Assembly (NCBI RefSeq): GCF_002575655.3
Contig: NC_053035.3
Span: 92,901,322-92,965,321 of the forward strand
DNA from: Aegilops tauschii subsp. strangulata
Taxonomy: Eukaryota; Streptophyta; Magnoliopsida; Poales; Poaceae
Length of the DNA stretch: 64,000 nt
Reading direction: 5' to 3'
The notes beneath the pieces are model-generated. The model saw only the letters and a program-made list of their open reading frames with translations. It made no database searches and was not told the origin of the DNA. Position numbers and translations under genes: made by a program. Of this stretch, positions 55,290 to 64,000 are shown one piece after another. Within the stretch, counting starts at the first letter, position 1. Each line of letters starts with the position of its first letter.

Positions 55290-58200
55290 GATCAACCCAA
55301 AGCCACTGAGTGGGTCCTCGATAGTGGATGTACAAATCATATGACTGGTGACAAGAATCTATTGATGGATTCTCCCTCATCACCATCGCATCTGAAGCAT
55401 ATCATCTTCGCTGACAAAGGCAAAAGTCAGGTATTGGGTCTAGGTAAGGTTGCGATCACAAAGGATCGACACATGGACAAAGTCATGCTTGTCGAGTCCT
55501 TAGGATACAACCTCATGTCTGTCTCAATGCTTTGTGATCTTGATATGGTAGTTGTCTTTGGCAAGTATCGTTGTGTTGTGGTTATGGAAGCTGACAATTC
55601 CAAAGTCTTCGAAGGCTTTAGGAGAGGAGACTTGTATATTGTTGATTTCTCTACAGGACCGCAACCAGCCATGTGCCTACTTGCAAAAGCTTCAGAAGGG
55701 TGGCTATGGCATCGACGACTTGGTCATGCAGGCATGAGGAATTTGCACACGCTTGCAAAGAAGAAGCATGTCATTGGCATTAAGAATGTCAAATTCCTCA
55801 AGGATCACTTGTGTGGAGCTTGTGAAGCTGGAAAGATGACCAAGGCTAAGCATCCAGCAAAGACTATCATGACCCCTACTCGTCCATTCGAATTGCTTCA
55901 CATGGACCTCTTTGGTCCTAATCATTACTCAGCTGTCACAAATGATGCATCTCTCTATGGCCTTGTTATTGTTGATGATTACTCTCGTTACACATGGGTA
56001 CAAATTGTTACTTACAAACATGAAGTGCAGGAAGTCTTCAAACGATTTTCCTCGAGGGCTTCAACCAACTTTGGTGTGAAGATCAAACACATCAGAAGTG
56101 ACAATGGAACTGAGTTCAAGAATTCTGGTCTTGATGACTATCTTGATGAACTTGGTATTACTCATGAGTAATCTGCTCCTTACACTCCTCAGCAGAATGG
56201 CGTCATGGAGCGCAAGAACAGAACTCTTGTTGAGATGGCTCGCACTAAGCTTGATGAGTACAAGACGCCTTGTCACTTCTGGATTGAGGCAATTTATACT
56301 GCGTGCCACATCATCAACAGGGTATATCTTCACAAATTCTTCAAGAAGACTGCCTATGAACTCCTCACTGACAAGAAACCCAATGTGAGTTATTTCAAAG
56401 TCTTCGGTGCTAAATGTTGGATTAGAGATCCTCATCACAATGCTAAGTTTGCACCGAAAGCACATGAAGGTTTTATGCTTGGTTACGGAAAGGACTCGCA
56501 CACCTACAGAGTCTTCAACAACGTTCTTCACAAGGTTGTTGAAACTGTAGATGTGCGGTTCGATGAAACTAATGGCTCGCAAAGAGAGCACCTACCCTCT
56601 GTGATAGATGAACCAGCTCCTGAGGAAACTATCAAGTTCAAGGCTACTGAGGATGTCATTCCTACCGAAGAATCTGCTGAAGAATTCATTCCAGAACGTG
56701 AAGAACGTCGAGCTAATGCACCTGAAGAAAATGCTGAAGAAAATGGTGCTGAAGAAAATGCTGATCAAATTCCTCGACGACAACCTACTCATCCTCACGT
56801 TGCAAAAGAAGTGCAAGTTGAAAAGATCATCGATGACATTGAAGCACCAGGTCCTCTCACACGCTCAAAAGCTTCACATTTATCTAACTTTTGTGGGCAC
56901 TATGCTTTTTTCTCTATCACAGAGCCCACTAAGGTAGATGAAGCATTTCTGGAGCCTGAGTGGATTCAGGCCATGCAAGAAGAATTACATCAGTTCGAGC
57001 TCAACAACGTCTGGGAACTGGTCAATCGTCCAGATCCTCGCAAACACAATATCATTGGCACAAAGTGGATCTACCGCAACAAGCAAGATGAAAATGGCCT
57101 TGTGGTGAGGAATAAGGCACGGCTTGTAGCTCAAGGCTACACACAGGTTGAAGGAATTGATTTCGATGAAACTTTTGCACATGTTGCTAGACTTGAAGCT
57201 ATTCGCATATTACTTGCTTATGCTAACTATCATGATATCACTTTATATCAAATGGATGTGAAAAGTGCATTCCTCAATGGTAAGCTTGAGGAAGAAGTAT
57301 ATGTTGCTCAGCCCCCAGGTTTTGAAGATCCTAAGCATCCTGACAAAGTCTTCAGACTCAACAAGGCCCTCTATGGACTCAAGCAGGCCCCTCGGGCGTG
57401 GTATGATACTTTGAAGGAATTCCTCATGAAGAAAGGCTTCAAACCCGGTTTAGTCGACCCTACTCTTTTCACTAAATCATATCATGATGAATTGTTTGTG
57501 TGCCAAATATATGTTGATGCTATCATCTTTGGCTGTACTGACCAACGTTATAGTGATGAATTTGCCTATATGATGAGTGAAGAATATCAAATGTCTCTGA
57601 TGGGAGAGTTGAAATTCTTCTTAGGTCTTCAAATTCGTCAACAGCGCAATGGCATATTCATATCTCAGGAGAAATACCTCAAGGATGTACTGAGGAAATT
57701 CGGCATGCAAGATTGCAAAGGTGTCAAAATTCCTATGCCCACAAATGGCCATCTGTGCACTGATGAAAATGGTATTGACTTCGATCAAAAGGTATACCGC
57801 TCCATGATTGGTTCTTTATTGTATTTTGTGCATCTAGGACAGATATTATGCTTAGTTTTTGCATGTGTGCCCGATTTAAAGCTACACCGAAGGAATCACA
57901 CCATAAGGCTGTGAAACATATTGTTCGATATCTAGCTCACACACCAACACTAGGATTATGGTACCCCAAGGGCTCGGGTTTTGATCTCATTGGATATTCT
58001 GACTCTGACTATGCTGGTGATCGTGTGGACCGCAAGTCAACATCTGGTACATGTCATTTCCTCGGACGATCTTTGGTCTGTTGGTCCTCGAAGAAACAGA
58101 ACTGCGTATCACTGTCTACTGCTGAAGCTGAGTACATTGCTGCTGGTTCTTGCTGTGCTCAATTGTTGTGGATGAAGCAAACTCTCAAGGACTACGGCGT

Positions 58201-58462
58201 CAACGTGAAGAATGTGCCTCTCTTCTGTGACAATGAGAGTGCCATCAAGATTGCTCACAACCCAGTTCAGCACTTGAAGATAAAGCACATTCAGATTCGT
58301 CATCATTTTCTTCGCGATCATGTGTTGAAGGGCGACATTTCTATTGAGCATGTGAAGACTGAAGAACAGCTAGCCGATATCTCCACAAAGCCCTTGGATG
58401 AGAAGAGATTTAGCAAGTTGCGGTGTGAGCTAAATATCTTAGAATCTTCGAATGTTCTTTGA
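55290..58462 (+). pseudogene. Sirevirus pol: protease, integrase, RT, RNase H; RT active site mutated
   Basis: Protease WVLDSGCTNHMTG (about 55310). GAG-pre-integrase WLWHRRLGHAGMRNL and CGACEAGKMTKAKHP. Integrase core LLHMDLFGP (about 55897), IRSDNGTEF (about 56092), [14 protein letters not shown] (about 56196). An acidic linker ([14 protein letters not shown]) precedes RT with [15 protein letters not shown] (about 57255). The catalytic YVDD reads YVDA: GCT at 57519-57521. RNase H: SDSDYAGDRVDRKSTSG, STAEAEYIA, FCDNESA, HIQIRHHF; it ends at TGA 58460-58462. Other lesions are TAA 56169-56171 and a one-base shift near 57830. Otherwise the frame is well kept, so this is a fairly young copy. Confidence 0.93.
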
Positions 58463-58769
58463 AAAGGACACTCATCCTAACACTTATGCAAAATTGATGA
58501 CTTAGATGTGCAACACATGAAGAAACGTTTTTCTTCAATCAATGAAGAATAACACTCTAAGTGTGAAGAAATTAATGAAGAATTTGATTCTCAGAACCCT
58601 ATGACAATTGTACGCAGTGTCTGAAATCATCATTCTTATATGGTGGGTCACGCCACCACAAAAGTTGAAAATCTTCAATTTGAGTTTTTCCTCAGTTTGA
58701 AATTCCTCAATTGTTCATGTTCTTCAACTTTGCATTGTCTTCACTGTTTCCGTCATTTTTCTTCATTGG

Positions 58770-58836
<67 letters not shown>

Positions 58837-59140
58837 AGTTTATGTCCTCTACAGCATTCACTTATGGCTAATTCTTCAAGTTGTGTTTCTGCTAAGTGAA
58901 TGTGATCGGACCCTTCCCCCTCTACGCTATACTCAACCCAATCTATTCAAAAATTCTTCATGTGCGTTCTATTTGAAACTCGTTCAAAATCTTCACCGTG
59001 TCCTTGTCAGCTGAAGAATTTGCGAACGGAACTTTTAACTTATCTTATCCAAATTGTCGGCTTTGCCGCTCAAACCGTTCCGCATCCCACGATATACTTA
59101 TCTATTCACCCACGATCTAACACGATCTCCACTTCTCAGT
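58463..59140 (+). other. Sirevirus region between pol and the internal promoter
   Basis: No coding frame. Rich in TTCCTCA/TCTTCA and TGAAGA words. Contains the TA microsatellite at 58771-58833. Confidence 0.6.
58771..58833 (+). repeat. (TA)n microsatellite, about 31 units
   Basis: Uninterrupted TA run of 63 bases. Its length may be unreliable in assemblies. Ile/Tyr repeat ORFs across it are false. Confidence 0.97.
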
Positions 59141-59500
59141 ACGTGGGTGACACATGTCAAGCGAATGAGAAGGGTCAGGGGCACGTTCGTCCAATTTCTT
59201 CGGGCGAACAGTTTTTCACCGTGGCTATAAATACCCCCTCTCCCCTTCCTCGCTTCTTTTCGCTCAACCTCTCTCCAGCTCGAGCTTCTCAAACCCTAGC
59301 GCCGCCGCTACTTCATCGTCGCCGATGAGGAAGAGCTTCACTGCCTCGACCTCGTCGCCGCCGTACTCGCGCCGGCCGCGGAAATCTTCACTCCGCCGCC
59401 GCCGTAGCTGTCTTCCTCCGCCAAGTTAGGACGTGGAAGATCTGCACAGACGAACTTCACATCTCCACATCCCAGTTCGTCGTGTTCTTCGTCCAGGGTA
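59141..59500 (+). promoter_or_regulatory. Gene-like internal promoter and leader before the 3' ORF
   Basis: ACGTGG (59141-59146, ABRE/G-box core) lies about 85 bases before a TATA box TATAAATA (59226-59233). Then come a CT-rich start region (CTCAACCTCTCTCCAG), AAACCCTAG (59291-59299) and a GC-rich leader with CCGCCG triplets. This is the make-up of a plant gene 5' region. A donor-like CAGG/GTAATT at 59498 and acceptor TGTTCACAG at 59823 would remove 326 bases and join the leader just before the ATG at 59830. It could drive a separate mRNA for the ORF. Confidence 0.55.
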
Positions 59501-59829
59501 ATTAAAATTTACTTTTACTGCCCTCTTTGATTCAAATGATTCCTACAAAATCTTCAAAAGTGTTTATTCCTCAAATTTTTCACACACTAAACACCTCACA
59601 TGTCATCTGTTCTTGATTCGTTTCTCTAGCAATAATTTTTCTTCAAGATTCCTCAATTGTGTGGATCTTCGATCTATACAACTCTGGAACCTAAGACAAA
59701 GAACGCTTAGTGAAATTCTTCAAGACTCATCTTGTCAAATTCCTCAAACTTGTTCTTTTTGAAAAACCTTCTGAGAACGCATATGACCTCTCCAAATTCC
59801 TCGCAACTATACTCTGTTCACAGGTACTC

Positions 59830-62800
59830 ATGTCCGCTACTGAATCACTAGGTTCTCATCAACTTAACTCATTTGCAGCGTTCCTCGAAGAAAAGTTGCA
59901 TACTTCTTCAGAGAGTGCAATTATTCAAATTCCTCAACTGAAGAAAATGGCTGATGGAAAGAAGCCACAGAAAGGAGGAAAGAGGCCTGAAATCAATACT
60001 GCCTTTGAAATCCCTGAGGACATTTATGCTGGGTACTGCACGCCCCCTGAGGAAGATAAAAATCAGCGCAAGGTGCACATTCAGAGAATAGAGAGGAGAT
60101 GGGCAAAAGAGTGGAGGGAGTACAGGTATGTGACTCCAAAATACATGAAGAAATTCGCTGTTACTCCTCCATGCTCAAGACCACCATTGGCACCTGGCCA
60201 AGAAGCAGATCCCACTAGCATCAAGCGCGGTGAGGATTTTCCTGAAGAATGGGCCAAGCGCCAGGCCAAGCTGGCCCAACAGGCAAAAGATGCAGTGAGG
60301 AAATTCAACGAAGACTCTACTGTTGCTGCTGCTGAGGCCTCTGTAAGGCCGAAGAAATCCATGGCAAAGAAGCCTGCGCACAAGCCAAGTGCCTCTTCTT
60401 CAATGCCATAACGGCCAATTTCCTCAGCTAAGCCCTCACGGCCAATTCCTCACGCCGCTGCTGCTCCTCCAAAGTCATCAGCTGCTCTGACCAAATCCTC
60501 AGCACCTGTGCATCTTGCCACGTGCCAAAGGACTACAGGCATCTCTATTGCCTTAGGAGCTTCAGCTAGTTCCTCAGCTGCACCAAATTCTTCAACAGGA
60601 CCCTCTCTGCTGAAGACAAAGACCACTGCTGGACGAGGCTCCCGCCCAAGTCCTCACAAGAGGCAGGTCGCCTTCCAAGTACCATCTGAAGAAGACGAAG
60701 CTGATGATGAAGAACTTGCTGAAATCATCAGAGATAGGCAAGTCAGGGCCGCTAGAGCCAAGGGCACAAATGTGCCACTGCTTTTGGATCCAAAGTTGAT
60801 CCTCGACTACATTGATCTCTGGCACAAGGACCCAAACACTCCTATGCCTGACTTCAAGCTGACTCCTGGTCAAAGTCATATGCTGACTGCCTTCATCCAA
60901 GAAGAAAAATGGAAATTTGAGAAGGCCAGACAGCTAAAGAAAGCACAATACAGGAAGGAAAAATTCCTGAAGAACAACGTTGTCTCTATGACAACTGATG
61001 AACTTGTGAAGATCCAGTCTGAAATCAAAGTCCTCAGTGATGATTTCAATGCTTACTATGCTGATTGGAAAGGAGCCAAGGTCAGGTTTCAAACTAACTA
61101 AGATGTTCACCTCAAATGTTGCAGCCCCATCGCAACAAGAAATTCCTCAGGCTGAAAAATCTGCTCAGCCAACTGAAGAACATGCCAGCACCACTGATGA
61201 CAATTAGGCTGCTAAAGAAAATGTAAGTTCCAGGGCTGATGACTGCATTCCAGCCGCTGATGAAATTGCCAGGGCACCCACTAGCGGTGCGCCTGAAGAA
61301 AATGAAGAGGTCAGGGCAACTGCATCAGTTGCGTCTGAAGAAAATCAACCACTTTCCTCTGCTCCTCCTGCGCCTACCCCAACTCCAATCCTTCCATCTG
61401 CATCAGATGTGAAGAAGACCAAGGCTGCAGAGCGTGCAGCTGTGAAGAAAAGGAAAGCATCAGCTCCTTCAGATTCTTCAGCACCGAAGAAGATGAAGAA
61501 ATTGACAAGCTCATTTGCAAATCCAATTGATGTTGTTCCAGTTTCTTCCATGCCATCAAAGGAAATCGTCCCTTTTGATGAAGAATATGTGATCCCTAGC
61601 GGATCTGATGAAGAAAATCCTTCTGCTGCTTCATCAGAGCAGATGGATGAAGAAATTGAAGTGGACAAAATCCCTTCAACCCCCACAGTTTCCTCGCCTA
61701 TGCCTCAGTTTACTGCTGAAGAGGCTGGCGTTGAAGAAATGGAAGATGAAGATGTGGACATTGGTTGTACCACACCGGTGATGAATGATGACTTTTGGGA
61801 AAGCCAGCACCCCAATTCTCCACTCTTCACTCCATTGCAACAAATTCCTCAGTCCCCAGCAACTACAGTTCAACTGGGATCTGATGAAGCTCATGAAGAC
61901 ATTCCAGCCGCTAGTGCTGAAGAAAATGAAAATGAAGAATTGAAGAACCAGGCAGCCACTGAAGAGGAACCAGAAATTCCTCAGCCTGAAGAACCTGAGA
62001 TTGTGATTCCTGAGGTCATCATGCAACTGACTGACACTCCTCTGCCCAAGCCAAAGGATCCATTCTCAAGGAAGCAAAAATTCAAGGCTAATGATTTCTT
62101 CGGCGAGCACGTATTCTTCACTGATTACAACCCCTATGACTCTGCTCGCATTAGGAAGAGGCGTGTCTGGACTGCCAGCCAGGCAAATTTTTATTCCTCA
62201 GTGCTGTTCAACAAAGACAAAGTCTTCGATCATGAGCACATTCCTCACGTGGATATGGAATCTCTGTCGTGCTTCGGGCCAGTCCTCAGTGTTCTTTATG
62301 ACGCTGGACTGTTAAATTTCTGCACTGATATTTGTGATTGGAATGAGGAGCTCATTCTTCAATTTTATGCAACTCTGCACATCACCGGGGACTCTGAAGA
62401 TGTGAATTCATGGGTGCTGGACTGGATGTCTGAAAACACTCACTACAAGGCACCAGCTACTGAATTGCTTCATGCTTTGCCTCTCGGTCCTCCCCTTGAA
62501 GGTGCTTGTTGCGTCTACAATGAACCTGAGCTTACAGATCACTATATGCAAGTGCTGATGAAGCCACTGAAGCCAGGTCAGGCCCCAAGAACAAAATTCC
62601 TTGTGAAGGAATTGTTGTATGTGCCTCGGACTGTCTATCGCATTCTGACGAAGACATTGACTCCTATCAAGGGCCACGACTCGAATGAAGAAGAAGTCGT
62701 TGGCATCATGAAGAATCTGCTTTTCAATATCATTCATGGTGTTCCCGTCAACTTCCATGATTTCTTCATGAGGACTCTGGCCAATGTCGCAATGTCTCCA

Positions 62801-63499
62801 TTTGAGTTGAAGCCTTATGCTCCGTGGATTATGAGATTCATCAGAACAAGGTCTTCACTCAACTACAAAGCTGATACACTGAATCATTGCAGCTACTTGC
62901 CCCCAATTGAAGTCCTCAAACGGACATTTTCCTCGGCTGATGAAAAGGGCAAGGCTACTGCTGTTATTGATGAAGGCATTCGTCCATTGGATGGTCAATT
63001 TCGCAAGGTTGCATCCTATTCCACCAATGATGACTCTGCCACCCATGACTCTGCCGCCAACGCTCCCAAGCAAAATCCTCAAGGCACAGCTCCCAGGGTG
63101 ATGACTGACCGTGAGCTTCTCCTCAGTCTTCACCAGAAGGTCGATCGCAATCATAAATGGGTCAAGCGTCAGTTTGGTTCAATTCTTCACAACATGACTG
63201 CTACCCATAATGCAGTGAAGAAAAACCATTACTACCTTCATGAAACCCTCAACCGCACCTCGGCTATTCTGTCGCACATATATGGTGAAGAAGATCTGAA
63301 GAAAATGGGTCTCAAGGAAGATTTTGATTGGGCTGCACCTCCTCCGAAGAAGTACAAGAAGGTCAAGGTTCCTTCCTTTGTGGCCAGCTCCTATTCTTCA
63401 TCACGTGACACTGATGAACATGAAGATTTGGACAACACTGCGGCAGGCCCTACTACAACAAACGGCCCCAACAACGCTGACGCTCCTTCATCACCTTGA
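59830..63499 (+). pseudogene. Sirevirus 3' ORF (env-like position), long acidic protein
   Basis: ATG at 59830 (MSATESLGSHQLNSF) or 59947 (MADGKKPQKGGKRP). About 1220 codons with three lesions: TAA 60409-60411 in frame, a frameshift near 61090, and TAG at about 61210. N-terminal third basic and Ala/Pro/Ser-rich. Middle: Lys/Ala-rich helices (KFEKARQLKKAQYRKEKF), then a basic KKRKAS stretch (possible nuclear signal) and long Glu-rich linkers. A globular domain at about 62060-62900 has NDFFGEHVFFTDYNPYDSAR, DWNEELILQFYATLH, LKPGQAPRTKFLVKELLYVP and MRFIRTRSSLNYKADTLN, resembling plant-transposon-specific proteins. No signal peptide or transmembrane segment is evident, so 'env' is by position only. 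Function unknown. Confidence 0.75.
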
Positions 63500-64000
63500 T
63501 ATTCGTCAGGGGCGTTAGTCCTCATTTTCGAACCTTTTAGTCATTCGATGACAAAAGGGGGAGAAATTTGAGTTAGTCTTCAAGCGGGTCTATCTTATAT
63601 GGGCGTTTTTTTTCTAAGTTACAACTCTCGTTCTTCTGATGACTTTGTTGGATCGAGTTGTAAACTTAAACTCTATGGTGGCCTGATACTTTTGTTGTTC
63701 TTCTGCATGCTTATTCCTCATTAATATTATTGCACGCATGCTGAATTACATCAGTCACCATATTTCATCATGCATTTCAAATTCTTCATATATTATGTCA
63801 AATGCGTGTATGAATTACAAGATATAGGGGGAGATCTCCATGACTCAACTCTTCAAGTGTGCATTGCTTCAAAAGCAAATTCCTCACTATGCACATCTTC
63901 AGGGGGAGTTCTTCTATATCTTGCAATCAAATTCCTCAATATCAGTATTTACACTTCATATGTTTATCCCCGTTGAAAACTTAACCTATATTGTCATCAA
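63500..64000 (+). other. Sirevirus 3' untranslated region with repeated polypurine tracts
   Basis: AAAAGGGGGAGA at 63553-63564, AGGGGGAGA at 63826-63834 and AGGGGGAG at 63901-63908. Multiple purine tracts before the 3' LTR are a sirevirus trait. The LTR start TGTAAGTGCATC is not reached before the window ends. Confidence 0.8.

Larger units (their letters stand above)
47568..64000 (+). mobile_element. Maximus-like sirevirus (Copia), 3' LTR outside the window
   Basis: 5' LTR, tRNA-iMet primer site, long gag, pol in Copia order (protease, integrase, RT, RNase H), a long extra ORF after pol, and repeated purine tracts AGGGGGAGA near the end. These are the marks of the sirevirus lineage. A 4.1-kb solo LTR of another family interrupts gag. 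The element is at least 12.3 kb without that insertion. Pol is only lightly damaged, but the RT active site is mutated. Confidence 0.92.

Overview
This window is repetitive intergenic DNA from a large plant nuclear genome, almost certainly a Triticeae grass (wheat, Aegilops, barley or rye group). The evidence is a BARE-1/Angela/WIS-type Copia polyprotein and LTR, an Athila-like Gypsy family with a tRNA-Asp-type primer site and an LTR starting TGATACGTCTCC, a Maximus-like sirevirus, and dense nesting of elements. I see no intact host gene. The only candidate host coding sequence is a short RING-finger fragment at about 43193-43515 (minus). Element families are recognised by motif only; no database was searched.

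Layout. 1-439: 5'-truncated LINE (minus). 440-498 and 7426-9978: a broken Copia element (+), interrupted by a 3'-truncated Tekay-like Gypsy chromovirus (499-7425, minus) with one 2.7-kb LTR and an extra ORF before gag. 9979-13826: a long Gypsy-type LTR fragment (+). 13827-20590: Athila-like gag-protease element (minus) inserted in a second, different Copia copy (20591-23881, + with its 3' LTR). 23882-24928 and 33203-33360: a 51-bp minisatellite, split by a second Athila-like gag-protease element with both LTRs (24929-33202, +). 33361-36139: unassigned sequence with a foldback. 36140-39176: start of another Gypsy element (PF04195-type ORF) holding a solo LTR (37087-38287). 39177-42477: LINE (+) split by a solo LTR (40447-41970) with perfect target duplication. 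42480-42660: remnant of another LINE. 43193-43515: RING fragment. 43516-47562: Reina-like chromovirus (minus). 47568-64000: Maximus-like sirevirus (+) running off the window end, with a 4.1-kb solo LTR (50677-54800) inside gag.

Most coding regions are interrupted by stops and frameshifts. The elements are working parts of replication cycles (LTR promoter, primer site, gag, protease, RT, RNase H, integrase, polypurine tract), nested in a datable order: the outermost are oldest, and the solo LTRs and the second Athila-like copy are later.

The most interesting patterns are: (1) three different long Gypsy LTRs share what looks like the same spliced coding unit, a 60-79 nt exon bounded by TAG and a GC-type donor (GCAAGT/C), followed by a short acidic last exon; (2) the sirevirus carries a gene-like internal promoter, leader and possible 5'UTR intron just before its long 3' ORF; (3) two copies of an Athila-like family have gag and protease but no pol, with LTR leader-intron signals; (4) an accessory coiled-coil/acidic ORF precedes gag in the Tekay-like element.
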